Below are positions 34,847 to 43,875 of a DNA stretch of 64,000 nt, piece after piece. The DNA is from Croceibacter atlanticus HTCC2559 (lineage in GTDB: Bacteria; Bacteroidota; Bacteroidia; Flavobacteriales; Flavobacteriaceae): positions 2,004,001 to 2,068,000 of the forward strand of contig NC_014230.1 in assembly GCF_000196315.1 (NCBI RefSeq), written 5' to 3'. The translations under genes and the position numbers were made by a program. The number at the start of each line of letters is the position of its first letter. Position 1 is the stretch's first letter. The notes below the pieces were generated by a model. The model was not told the DNA's origin. It made no database searches and saw only the letters and a program-made list of their open reading frames with translations.

Positions 34847-37666
34847 GTGAAAATTAAACAATTTTTTCTAAAAACATTTGGCATAAGAAGCGGCGAATTT
34901 GCCGTTTCTTTGCTATTACAGCTATATGTGTTTATCATTATTTCTACGCTTTTAATAGTAAAGCCTACGGTAAATGCATTATTTCTTTCTGAGCTTACAT
35001 CAGAGGCGCTTCCTTATGCATTTTTGTTGGTAGCTTTAGTAGCTGTTGCCACATCTTTTTTTTATAATAAAGCATTAAAGCACTTTCCCTTAAATCAGAT
35101 AATTACGGTAACCATCTTGGTGTCCAGTTTAGTGTTTATATCACTAAAAATTATTCTCAGCCTTAAGTTTTTTGCAGAATGGCTTTTGTATATATACTAT
35201 GTATGGGTAGCATTATTCGCGTTATTAACTACATCTCAATTTTGGTTGCTTGCCAATCTTGTATTTAATATACGGCAAGCAAAACGACTTTTCGGGTTCA
35301 TTGGTGCAGGTGCCATAACTGGTGGTATTGTAGGAGGTTACCTAACAACCTTATTAGCGCCAAAAATCGGAAATGAAAACTTAATTTTAATTGCGGCTGT
35401 ATTAATACTAGCGTGTATACCAATACTAAATTTCATATGGAATAGACACGTTAAGAAACTAGGGTTTTTTAGGCAAAAACAACGAAGTGAATACTCTAAA
35501 GACACCTCTTTTAAACTTGTCTTAAAATCTAAACACCTTACTTACATAGCGGGAATTATTGGTTTGGGAGTTTTAATGGCTAAGTTAGTAGATTATCTGT
35601 TTAGTGATTTGGCATATCGTAAAATTCCAGATTCAGATGAATTGGCTTCATTCTTCGGATTTTGGTTTTCCACCTTTAATGTTATTTCATTGGGAATACA
35701 GTTATTCTTTACAAGGCGTGTACTCAATTTTCTTGGTGTTACAACCAGTTTATTATTATTGCCAATAGGAATTGGTGTTGCAGCTGTCCTGTTCTTGGTA
35801 TTCCCAGAATTATGGGTTGTAATTATAATAAAAGCGATAGATGGAAGCTTTAAGCAATCTGTTAATAAAGCATCTACAGAGTTACTTTATCTACCAGTTT
35901 CTAACGATTTAAAAAAGAAAACTAAAGCTTTTATAGATGTTGTTGTAGATAGTATTGCAACTGGTATAGCAGGTTGTCTTCTCATCTTTGTAATAAGAGG
36001 TTTAAAACTGCCTACAATATATGTTACCCTTATTATTTTAATCTTAATTGTAGTTTGGGTTATCGTAATCTTTAAGGTGAGGAAAAGCTATTATAATGCG
36101 TTTAGAAGTAATTTATTAAGCTTCGCTGAAAAAACATCTTCTACAACACCCAAAAAAGTAACAAAGGCTACAAAGGAAACAGTTATAGAGGTACTAGAAA
36201 AAGGTGAAGATTCTGAAATATTATATATGTTGAAACGTATCAATTCTATTTCAGATAAACGATTAAAGACTTTAGTTATTCAATTACTTCATCATAAAAA
36301 CCCAAGAATTCAAGCTGAAGCTATTTCTAACCTATATCATTTAGACAAAGGAACCGCTATTGTTGAGGTTGAAAAACTAGTGCACTCTAAGAATGATTAC
36401 GTCGTATTTTCAGCAATGGAATATCTTTTAACGCATACGTACGTAAACAATCTAAAGATTTTCAATTCTTATTTAAATCATGACGATCCATATATCTCAT
36501 CTGTGGCACTTTTATGTTTGTCTAAAGAATCTAGAGATAACGCATCAATAGGAAGACAATATGATTTACATAATAGACTGGAGCAAGCTATAATAAACTT
36601 AAACCTACCTAGTGAACACCATCGTACTGAAGAAACAATTGAGCTTTTAAGAGCTGTTGGTTATTCTCACGACCCTAAATATTATTCATTTATAACAGCA
36701 CATTTTAACAATAGAGATGAACGTGTAGTATTGGCTGCTATTCGTGCAGCAGGAGATAGTGCAGCTGCAGTCTTTATAAACTATTTATTAGACTTTCTTC
36801 TATTAAAAAAATACAGAGAAGAAGCTATGGAAGCTCTCTTTAAGTTTGGCCCACAAATGATTAAGACGTTACGAATTATGCTTCATAAGGGCTCTGTAGC
36901 AGAAAATGCAAAGCAATTTATACCTGCAATAATGGCTAAATTTGAAACACAGTCTGCTGTAGACGAGTTATTTAAACTCCTAAGGCATAAAGACATTGTG
37001 TTAAGGTTAGAGTCTGCCAAAGCATTAAACAAGATTAAGAATAACAAACCAAAACTAACATTTAGTAAACGTAGAATAGTAAGACGTCTTTTAACTGAAT
37101 GTAAAATGTATCAGGAGACATTAAGTGCTATGTCTTTACAGAAACAAATAAGTTCTAGGTTTGAAGATCAAAATAATTTTGATTACGATTTAGATGAATT
37201 TTCTGCACGACAAAGTTTAATAGATTTATTAGACAGACGTTTAGAAAATGGTTTGGAACAAATTTTTCAGTTATTAGGATTACGTTACCAGCAAAAGGAT
37301 ATAGATATTGCATATCAAGGTATTATAAGCGAAAAGAAAGATATGCAAGCCAATGCTATCGAGTTTTTAGATACGCTGCTAACACCTAACTTAAAAAGTA
37401 CTTTATTACCAATTGTCGAGAATACAACTCTTGTTGCATCTAATGATGTGTCTGATACTATGTTAAGTGACATTCCTTCAGAATATACATGTTTTAAACG
37501 CTTGCTTAAGGGAAGAGATCTTAAAATTAAACTAGCAGTATTATATCTTCTCAAGCATTTAAATGATAAGCGTTATTTAAAATTGGTAAAGCCACTTATT
37601 AATCATCATCACAAAAAAATTAGAACGTTTGCAATACAGGCTAAGGACAATTTGCAGTCTTTATAA
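34847..37666 (+). CDS. ATP/ADP translocase-like membrane protein with C-terminal HEAT repeats
   Basis: A 939-residue protein. Residues about 15-420 form some 12 membrane helices of the major-facilitator/NTT type; the segment AKRLFGFIGAGAITGGIVGG and STELLYLPVSNDLKKKTKAF resemble the TLC ATP/ADP carrier family (PF03219). From about 440 to 935 there is a soluble helical solenoid with HEAT-like repeats (for example EAISNLYHLDKG, AIRAAGDSAAA, RLESAKALNKI). The start codon is GTG, 21 bases after the serine hydrolase. Nucleotide transport is inferred only from resemblance; a scaffold or other anion carrier is equally possible. Confidence 0.72.
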   Translation: MKIKQFFLKTFGIRSGEFAVSLLLQLYVFIIISTLLIVKPTVNALFLSELTSEALPYAFLLVALVAVATSFFYNKALKHFPLNQIITVTILVSSLVFISLKIILSLKFFAEWLLYIYYVWVALFALLTTSQFWLLANLVFNIRQAKRLFGFIGAGAITGGIVGGYLTTLLAPKIGNENLILIAAVLILACIPILNFIWNRHVKKLGFFRQKQRSEYSKDTSFKLVLKSKHLTYIAGIIGLGVLMAKLVDYLFSDLAYRKIPDSDELASFFGFWFSTFNVISLGIQLFFTRRVLNFLGVTTSLLLLPIGIGVAAVLFLVFPELWVVIIIKAIDGSFKQSVNKASTELLYLPVSNDLKKKTKAFIDVVVDSIATGIAGCLLIFVIRGLKLPTIYVTLIILILIVVWVIVIFKVRKSYYNAFRSNLLSFAEKTSSTTPKKVTKATKETVIEVLEKGEDSEILYMLKRINSISDKRLKTLVIQLLHHKNPRIQAEAISNLYHLDKGTAIVEVEKLVHSKNDYVVFSAMEYLLTHTYVNNLKIFNSYLNHDDPYISSVALLCLSKESRDNASIGRQYDLHNRLEQAIINLNLPSEHHRTEETIELLRAVGYSHDPKYYSFITAHFNNRDERVVLAAIRAAGDSAAAVFINYLLDFLLLKKYREEAMEALFKFGPQMIKTLRIMLHKGSVAENAKQFIPAIMAKFETQSAVDELFKLLRHKDIVLRLESAKALNKIKNNKPKLTFSKRRIVRRLLTECKMYQETLSAMSLQKQISSRFEDQNNFDYDLDEFSARQSLIDLLDRRLENGLEQIFQLLGLRYQQKDIDIAYQGIISEKKDMQANAIEFLDTLLTPNLKSTLLPIVENTTLVASNDVSDTMLSDIPSEYTCFKRLLKGRDLKIKLAVLYLLKHLNDKRYLKLVKPLINHHHKKIRTFAIQAKDNLQSL

Positions 37667-37667
37667 A

Positions 37668-37703
37668 TACAGGTAGTAGCTATTTATAGGGCTACTACCT
37701 GTA
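37668..37703. terminator. Bidirectional hairpin terminator
   Basis: TACAGGTAGTAGC pairs perfectly with GCTACTACCTGTA around a 10-base loop. It lies between the transporter gene and the convergent VOC gene. T runs are weak. Confidence 0.6.
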
Positions 37704-37710
37704 AATAGTA

Positions 37711-38223
37711 TTAACCTGTGTAAGCACCAGAAGAGTAAGTTAACTCATAACTGTGTGTATAGATTTCGAAAACAATCCCAAAAGGATCTTCTACATAACA
37801 CATTTTAAAAGGTTTTTCTTTAGGATAATACTCTCTAATTGGCATACGCTGTTTACCACCATAAGCTTTAATTTTTTCAATAAGGTCTTCAATATTTGGA
37901 TCTTGAACACAAAAGTGAAATAAACCAGTATTAAAAGGATTAAATTCTGGAGCTTCCTTTACACCTTGCGGAAAAGAGAAAAGCTCTACACCAATACCAT
38001 CTGAAGTTGCCAAGTGAGCAATTTCAAACTCTTCCCAATCATTACCAAATACATCGATACACATTTGGCCTATTGCTGTATCTGTTTCCTTTTTAACTTT
38101 TGAAGGTTCCATAATAACATACCAGCCCATAACTTCTGAGTAAAATGATACTGCTTTCTGTATATCTGGAACGGTAATACCTATGTGTGAAAAAGACTTA
38201 GGATAATTCTTATTAGCTTTCAT
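37711..38223 (-). CDS. VOC-family (glyoxalase/dioxygenase-like) protein
   Basis: A 170-residue protein of the vicinal oxygen chelate fold with two beta-alpha-beta-beta-beta modules: FSHIGITVPDIQKAVSFYSEVMGW at the start, FHFCVQDPNIEDLIEKI in the middle and MCYVEDPFGIVFEIYTHS at the end. Likely metal ligands are H17-, H93- and E151-type positions. Members act as glyoxalases, isomer-specific dioxygenases or resistance proteins; the substrate cannot be told. It is divergent from an HxlR regulator, which probably controls it through the repeats between them. Confidence 0.85.
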   Translation of the reverse strand: MKANKNYPKSFSHIGITVPDIQKAVSFYSEVMGWYVIMEPSKVKKETDTAIGQMCIDVFGNDWEEFEIAHLATSDGIGVELFSFPQGVKEAPEFNPFNTGLFHFCVQDPNIEDLIEKIKAYGGKQRMPIREYYPKEKPFKMCYVEDPFGIVFEIYTHSYELTYSSGAYTG

Positions 38224-38257
38224 AGTTATAATTTTATGATGTAAAATTACTTTATAT

Positions 38258-38314
38258 TTACCTCAAAAGCAATAACTTACCTAAATGTACTATAGTTACC
38301 TAAAGGAGTAAAAT
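38258..38314. repeat. Three tandem 19-bp direct repeats (candidate HxlR operator)
   Basis: The core TTACCTcAAA / TTACCTAAA / TTACCTAAA starts at 38258, 38277 and 38296, exactly 19 bases apart. The second and third units are joined by GTACTATAGTTAC, a near-palindrome. The array lies between the VOC and HxlR start codons and is a plausible binding site for the regulator; 19 bp is just under two helical turns. Confidence 0.6.
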
Positions 38315-38341
38315 GCAGAATTACAATATGTTATATAGATT

Positions 38342-38653
38342 ATGAAAACAACTATTTCTTGTCCGTTACATTATACAATGTCATTAATTGGAACAAAATG
38401 GAAACCTTTAGTGTTATTTCATTTGTTAGATGGTCCTTTACGATCTGGTGTGCTTCAGAAGAAAGTACCAGAGATATCAAACAAAATGTTTACACAAACT
38501 GTTAGAGAATTAGAAAAAGATGGCTTGGTTGCTAGAAAAGTTTATCCAGTTGTACCTCCTAAAGTAGAGTATAAATTAACCTCTCGAGGTTTAAGCTTAA
38601 AAGATATTCTTAAAGGTTTGGACCAATGGGGTGAGAATGATTTAAAGCAATAA
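38342..38653 (+). CDS. HxlR-family transcriptional regulator
   Basis: A 103-residue winged-helix DNA-binding protein. The N-terminal CPLHYTMSLIGTKWKPLVLF carries C7, at the position of the redox-sensing cysteine in YodB- and HypR-type members. The recognition helix is EISNKMFTQTVRELEKDGLV and the wing is VEYKLTSRG. HxlR proteins bind as dimers and commonly control a divergent detoxification gene in response to electrophiles or aldehydes. Here the divergent target is the VOC gene. It is transcribed alone and has its own terminator. Confidence 0.88.
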   Translation: MKTTISCPLHYTMSLIGTKWKPLVLFHLLDGPLRSGVLQKKVPEISNKMFTQTVRELEKDGLVARKVYPVVPPKVEYKLTSRGLSLKDILKGLDQWGENDLKQ

Positions 38654-38655
38654 AA

Positions 38656-38688
38656 AAAGCCTCTTCACACTATCCGGAAGAGGCTTTC
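38656..38688. terminator. Hairpin terminator after the HxlR gene
   Basis: AAAGCCTCTT pairs with AAGAGGCTTT around an 11-base loop. It lies between hxlR and the convergent serine hydrolase and can serve both. Confidence 0.78.
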
Positions 38689-38711
38689 TTTAAATATATA
38701 ATTTAAAAAAT

Positions 38712-40022
38712 TTAGCTCTCGTCTTTTGTTTCTTCTAAAACTTCGACAGGTGCATTTCGTTCTGTTACTAAATTATCTATCCTACCAGCAAGCGCTTGGT
38801 GATCATACGCAGAGTTTTTTCTTAATACGTTTGTCATAAGACATACTAAATATTTTTTTCCATCAGGATGCTCTACTATAGCAACGCTGTTCATATAATT
38901 GTAAACGTTTCCTGCATATTTTGCGCAAGATTGGCCATTACTACGATCACAACTGTATAAACTACCAGATTTAAAGAAAACTGCAGCATCATTTAAAGTA
39001 GGAGAGTAGGCGTATCTAATTCTACGGTCCGTCATATACAACAAACGTTTAATCTCTAAACTGCTTTCAGGATCTATAACTTTACCTTGTTCTAACTGTA
39101 CTAAATATTTCATTAGACCGAGCGGTGTACCAATACTTCCACCAATATCACCTACATGTTTGTTTGCTCCGCTTGTAAAGAAACTACCCAAACGCCACTC
39201 ATCTTCAGTAATACCTAAAAACCGAATTGGTTTGTTTACAACATCATTAGAGAGTTGAGTTAACTCTCTACGGTCTGTATCTTTCCAATACGCATTGGCT
39301 TGTTCTTCTGTAAGGCTAACATAATCGTAACCAAAGGCTTCCATTAATACAGCTTCTCGCCAAACCACACTTGCAGCACCGTTGTTACTTACACTCATCA
39401 TATGGTCTACCCATTCATAAAGTGTAAACGTATCATCTGCTCTTACTGTACGTTTTATAAGTTTATCATCTTCTACATCGTAAATTGGCACTGTATGGTG
39501 ATCGTATAATGCCCAATCTCCAGCTCTTATAACCTTATTTTTTAAAATCTCTGTTCGAGCATCCCAAGATTCAGGACAAATTTTCTTTAATTGTGAAAAT
39601 AAAGCATTAGCTACCATTATCTTTCCTACGCTACCTGGTTGGTAACCTGCGCGTTCATTATAACCTGCATATTTTAAATTGTCTGGATTTGTCATATCCA
39701 TTACAGTTACAGAATAACCTCTAGTACTTGGTAAGATTGCTTTAAGCTTTTTAGAAAACTCTGGGTCTTCTACTAAAAGTTCATTCAGAGTACTGTTCTG
39801 TTTTCCTGTAAGATTAAGTTTTATGCAGTTTAAAGGAAGTAGGGCTCCTTTTCTAATTCTTCTAAATTCTTTAGTACTGTCTTTTTGTATACGTTCTAAT
39901 TGTAATAGGCGCTTTATACCTGTTGTTGCATAACCATCTATAGGATAAGACTTAGTGGTTGTAAATGCAAATGCGATAAGGCAAACTCCTATAACCGCTA
40001 TGTATCTTAAAAATGTATTCAT
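38712..40022 (-). CDS. Exported serine hydrolase of the class A beta-lactamase fold (second copy)
   Basis: A 436-residue protein with an N-terminal signal or anchor (MNTFLRYIAVIGVCLIAFAF). Active-site elements are SVGK at 131-134, SNN at 212-214 and FKSGSLYSCD near 365. The segment MTNPDNLKYAGYN before the serine matches the paralogue at 33915-34826, but this copy is longer, with an extra N-terminal region of about 60 residues and an insertion between SxxK and SNN. It begins one base after the stop of the dikinase-like gene (TAATATG), so the two are co-transcribed and may act on the same extracytoplasmic substrate. Confidence 0.85.
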   Translation of the reverse strand: MNTFLRYIAVIGVCLIAFAFTTTKSYPIDGYATTGIKRLLQLERIQKDSTKEFRRIRKGALLPLNCIKLNLTGKQNSTLNELLVEDPEFSKKLKAILPSTRGYSVTVMDMTNPDNLKYAGYNERAGYQPGSVGKIMVANALFSQLKKICPESWDARTEILKNKVIRAGDWALYDHHTVPIYDVEDDKLIKRTVRADDTFTLYEWVDHMMSVSNNGAASVVWREAVLMEAFGYDYVSLTEEQANAYWKDTDRRELTQLSNDVVNKPIRFLGITEDEWRLGSFFTSGANKHVGDIGGSIGTPLGLMKYLVQLEQGKVIDPESSLEIKRLLYMTDRRIRYAYSPTLNDAAVFFKSGSLYSCDRSNGQSCAKYAGNVYNYMNSVAIVEHPDGKKYLVCLMTNVLRKNSAYDHQALAGRIDNLVTERNAPVEVLEETKDES

Positions 40023-40023
40023 A

Positions 40024-42936
40024 TTATAATGTTGTGTTTAAAGAAATAGTTTTTGAACCATCAACTTCTGGGCTAATGGATTTTAAGTATTCAGAACTTT
40101 TGGCATTGTCATTTTCTACAAAAGGCCTAATTTGAAATAACCAGAGTTTATTATTTAAAAAGCCAAGCTCTACATCATAAGGTCCAGTATTATCTGCCGT
40201 AGTAGTTTTAGGTAAGGTTACTCTTATATCTTTGGCCAAATCTCTTATATCTCCAATATTTTTTTCTGAGAGTATAGGAGCTTCAAACGTTGCAATGTTT
40301 CGTTCTAACCCACCATTTGCAGGTAGCCTGTTGTAATAGGGTTCTCTAGCAGGAGAAAGTAAACGTGCAGATTGAAAGGTATCAATTAACCAAGCCTCTG
40401 CAGATTGACCATCTACTGCGCCACCAGCACCTCTTGAGAAAGCTACTGTTAAATCGTCTTCATTATTGTTGCTTATGCCTTTTGTAATTAATACACCAGA
40501 ATACTCAACATCTACAGAAGGAATGATCAAAATAGAAGGATATACATTTTCAGGATTATTTAAATATTGTTGCCGCCATTTAAAACTACGTTCTGTATAT
40601 GGAGAAGCCCAAACATCTTTAATTCCTTTTAAAATCTTTTCTCTATCTCTTACATTGAAAACAGTAAGATTTAAACCTGCTCCTGTAAAGCTATCTAAAT
40701 CTTCCATATTGGTATCACTTCTTAAAAATACAGGTGTACCGCCAATTGAAGTATTAAAGTTCTTTTGAAAACTCTGCTCTAAATCATTTAAGAAGCTTTG
40801 CTTTAATGGCATTTTTGCGATAGCTTCCCTAAGTTGAAGCATTCTGTCCAAAGTACATAATTGTACTTGCTCTTCAGAAAAATCTTCTGTTCTCATTTTA
40901 GAAGCTTGAGCAAAAGTCTCTGTAAGATAATCCCAATAACTGCCTTCTTGTAATGGCATATCTTGGTTCATATGCTCCTTAAATATCCCAAAAGGGATAA
41001 CAGAACCATTAACCACTTTATCTGGAAACATTTGTTTTAATTGTCCTAAATTGGCTGCTTTAGGACCACAATATTTACCAGAACTTGCAGCATTTAACTC
41101 ACTAAGATCCATAGGAGTTGTTCTACTTAAATCTATTTTTTGAGTTGGTACTGCAATTTTTTCCTGATCTCGTTCTTTTACTTCAAAAAGCTCTTCTTCA
41201 TCATTACTCATATCATCTGCTGGCTTCAAGATAACGGTTCCTTTATTAGAAACAGCATAAAACATCTGTTCGCCATGATACTTACTTATATCATCTATAG
41301 TTTCATTAGAAATAACAGCATTTGGAATTCCTAAATTTCGAGCTAACAACTGCACGTGAGATACCAAGTTACCTTCTGTAACTGTAGCAATACCAGCAAC
41401 TGGTTTAAGATCTGAAGGTGGTCTTTGAAAAATATATATCTTATTAGGAGATACATCGTAATGGTCTACTGCATTTTTTACAACTACAAGTTCACCAAGT
41501 GCATACCCAGGATTTAGACCTCTTATACTGCTTTGGTTGCTTACACCTTCTACTTTATTAGAGAGATTAGCTTCTTCTGCAATAAAGTTACCAAGTTCTC
41601 CAACACTATTACCTAATTGTAATGCTAATGAAGATCTTATGCGATCGTCTATAAAAGAATTTGCTTTAGGCTCAAAACCGGCATAAGTTTCAACATCGTC
41701 ACCATAAATGGCATTTACCATTCCTGCACTCCATTCAACTTGACTTCTTGCAACATCTAATTTTTGGTTAAGCTCATCTAATGTAAGCGCTTTGTTTTTT
41801 GAATTTTGAAGTAAATGGTCTACCTCATTCCATTCCCACCATTCTACAAATCCTGCACTAGCTGAAGCTTGACTAAGTGCGTAAATCTTATCTAAAAGCT
41901 CTGCGACAGTTGTAGGTGTCCAATCTGGAGCTGTTTTAAAAATAAGGTTTTCTAAATCTGTGGAAATATCTAAAGCTGCAAGCCTGTCTGATGTGCTTCT
42001 AATACTTGTTAATTCTGTTCTTATATCACACATTAGGTTTGATGCATCTTCAATAAACTCAGAAGTTATAATAGTGTCTTTATGAATTTCAGTAAATTTT
42101 TCAATTTTAGTCCTTAAGTATGAACCGTTTGGTAGCACCCTTGCATTAGCTTTAAATTCATTAATATCAATAGGTTGGTAATACGCAGTCATCACTTTTA
42201 TAAGTGAATCGGTTTGTTTTTTTATTTTCTCAGGAAGCTTTTCAGCATTTTTCTCTTGAAACTCTTCAACTAATTGAATATTGGCCTTTTCTGGTTGGTT
42301 ATGAATTTTAGTCCTAATATCCATAAACCTAGAGTAATTATCGCCTATAGTTTTAGATAGTGTTCTGATAATTGCACCTTCTTGTGTTTCAGATTTGTGA
42401 GGAATGTCTTTTACAGATTCTCTAATTAAAAAGTAATTTGCATCTATACGAGCATCACTCCATAATAACCAGTTATAAAAATCTATACCCCATTCTTCTT
42501 CATCTTCAGATTGAACAGAACCTCTGTAATATTGTGCGCGTCTGTTTACCCAACCATCATCTATACGTTGTAGGTATTTATTAAGTTGATATTGTTTAAT
42601 GTGAGAATTGTTATTTCTGCTATCCCAAAACTCTCCTTGCTCTGTGTAAGCTAAGATATCTGAGAAAAATAAATGGTTTTTCTTCTGAATTTCAATTAAA
42701 TTATCCTTGTAACTAGCGTGTTGTATACCACCACCAATTTTATCTGGACAAGGGTCTTTAGAGTCTCTACGAGTACCATCTTCGCAAAACCATTCAATTT
42801 TTTTATAAGGACCACGATCTAAAGATTTGTACTCTTCAATTCGTTTAGATATGTCTTGGTTAGATAATTGTTGTGCTTGTAAAAAGCTAAAAGTACATAT
42901 TGTAAACAGTACTAGAAATGTAATTTTTCGATTCAA
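40024..42936 (-). CDS. Exported PEP-synthase/glucan-water-dikinase-like protein
   Basis: A 970-residue protein with a signal peptide ending LQA-Q (residues 1-21). Residues about 30-460 are helical and unrecognised. A swivelling phosphohistidine domain at about 475-575 has H527 in LVSHVQLLARNLGIPNAV. A PPDK_N-type ATP-grasp domain fills about 605-940, with K625 in GPKAANLG, R739 in RSDTNMEDL, E923 and QIRP at 935-938. This order, His domain before ATP-binding domain and no PEP-binding barrel, is that of glucan water dikinases rather than PEP synthase. An ATP-dependent enzyme outside the cytoplasm is odd. It is operonic with the following serine hydrolase. Confidence 0.8.
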   Translation of the reverse strand: MNRKITFLVLFTICTFSFLQAQQLSNQDISKRIEEYKSLDRGPYKKIEWFCEDGTRRDSKDPCPDKIGGGIQHASYKDNLIEIQKKNHLFFSDILAYTEQGEFWDSRNNNSHIKQYQLNKYLQRIDDGWVNRRAQYYRGSVQSEDEEEWGIDFYNWLLWSDARIDANYFLIRESVKDIPHKSETQEGAIIRTLSKTIGDNYSRFMDIRTKIHNQPEKANIQLVEEFQEKNAEKLPEKIKKQTDSLIKVMTAYYQPIDINEFKANARVLPNGSYLRTKIEKFTEIHKDTIITSEFIEDASNLMCDIRTELTSIRSTSDRLAALDISTDLENLIFKTAPDWTPTTVAELLDKIYALSQASASAGFVEWWEWNEVDHLLQNSKNKALTLDELNQKLDVARSQVEWSAGMVNAIYGDDVETYAGFEPKANSFIDDRIRSSLALQLGNSVGELGNFIAEEANLSNKVEGVSNQSSIRGLNPGYALGELVVVKNAVDHYDVSPNKIYIFQRPPSDLKPVAGIATVTEGNLVSHVQLLARNLGIPNAVISNETIDDISKYHGEQMFYAVSNKGTVILKPADDMSNDEEELFEVKERDQEKIAVPTQKIDLSRTTPMDLSELNAASSGKYCGPKAANLGQLKQMFPDKVVNGSVIPFGIFKEHMNQDMPLQEGSYWDYLTETFAQASKMRTEDFSEEQVQLCTLDRMLQLREAIAKMPLKQSFLNDLEQSFQKNFNTSIGGTPVFLRSDTNMEDLDSFTGAGLNLTVFNVRDREKILKGIKDVWASPYTERSFKWRQQYLNNPENVYPSILIIPSVDVEYSGVLITKGISNNNEDDLTVAFSRGAGGAVDGQSAEAWLIDTFQSARLLSPAREPYYNRLPANGGLERNIATFEAPILSEKNIGDIRDLAKDIRVTLPKTTTADNTGPYDVELGFLNNKLWLFQIRPFVENDNAKSSEYLKSISPEVDGSKTISLNTTL

Positions 42937-43180
42937 AGTAACGTGAATTTTTGTTTAGCACAAGATACTTTGTTTTAAACAATATAGAATAGTAGCACTT
43001 GTTAAAACACCCTTAAATGCGGAGTGTTTTAGGAGTTTTAAGTGCTTTTTAAGTTACTCTTAATAAGGGTTTAACATTTAAAGCTAATCTGAGTTAAGTA
43101 AGAGTATTAATAAAATGATAAAGTTCACCTTACAGCTATCTAGGTTGTACTTTTCCTTTAATTTTAAATAAAAAACAGAC

Positions 43181-43819
43181 ATGGAAAAAGTACTTATAGT
43201 AGGCGCAAACGGAACAACAGGAAAGCAAATTGTGATGAAACTTAAAGATTCATCTAATTTTGAACCCGTAGCAATGGTTAGAAAAGAAGACCAGAAAGCT
43301 CAATTTGAAACCGAAAACATACAAACAATATTAGGAGACCTTGAAAAAGATTTAACTCATGTAGTTAAAGATGTAAATCGCGTTGTATTTGCAGCTGGTT
43401 CTGGTGGTGGTACATCAGACGAGAAGACAATAGTTATAGACCAAGAAAGTGCTAAACGTTTAATAGATGTTTCTAAGCTTAGCGGCATCAAAAAATTTGT
43501 AATGTTAAGCTCAATAGGAGCAGGACATCCGGAAGACAGTGACTCATTACAAGTGTATTTAAAAGCAAAACATTTAGCAGATGAACATTTAAAAGCAAGT
43601 GGTTTAACTTACACTATTGTAAGACCAGGTACTTTAAAGAATGATGATGCTGTTGGCAAGATTGAAACTAAAGATCAATTTGAAAAAGGCGGAAAAATTA
43701 GTCGAGCAGATGTAGCTGAAACTTTAGCTACAGTAGTTTCAGATGATTATGCTCAAAATGCAATTTTTGAAATGATTGAAGGTGAAACTCCTATTAAAGA
43801 TGCACTAAAGGCACTTTAA
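43181..43819 (+). CDS. NAD(P)-binding SDR/NmrA-like oxidoreductase
   Basis: A 212-residue Rossmann-fold protein of the atypical short-chain dehydrogenase group (YwnB/YhfK-like). The nucleotide-binding loop is GANGTTGKQ at 8-16, and VFAAGSGGG and VMLSSIGAG mark the next strands. YLKAKHLADEHLK holds the conserved Tyr/Lys-like positions. Such proteins bind NADPH and may be quinone-related or purely regulatory; the substrate is unknown. It is transcribed alone. Confidence 0.85.
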   Translation: MEKVLIVGANGTTGKQIVMKLKDSSNFEPVAMVRKEDQKAQFETENIQTILGDLEKDLTHVVKDVNRVVFAAGSGGGTSDEKTIVIDQESAKRLIDVSKLSGIKKFVMLSSIGAGHPEDSDSLQVYLKAKHLADEHLKASGLTYTIVRPGTLKNDDAVGKIETKDQFEKGGKISRADVAETLATVVSDDYAQNAIFEMIEGETPIKDALKAL

Positions 43820-43844
43820 TAAAAGAAACATATATAAGATTGAG

Positions 43845-43875
43845 TTTAGAGCGCTAGTGTTACTGGCGCTCTAAA
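43845..43875 (+). terminator. Possible hairpin terminator overlapping the end of the convergent hydrolase gene
   Basis: TTTAGAGCGC and GCGCTCTAAA arms flank an 11-base loop that contains the stop codon of the leftward alpha/beta hydrolase gene. No strong T run follows, so efficiency is uncertain. Confidence 0.45.

Noticed and set aside
34847-37666. A gene fusion or assembly join between transporter and HEAT-repeat halves
   Set aside because: The frame is continuous with uniform base composition, and the linker near residue 425-450 looks natural; treated as one protein.
42937-43180. A hidden small gene in the largest gap
   Set aside because: Both strands carry frequent stops and no ORF with a plausible start and composition; it contains only AT-rich promoter-like sequence.
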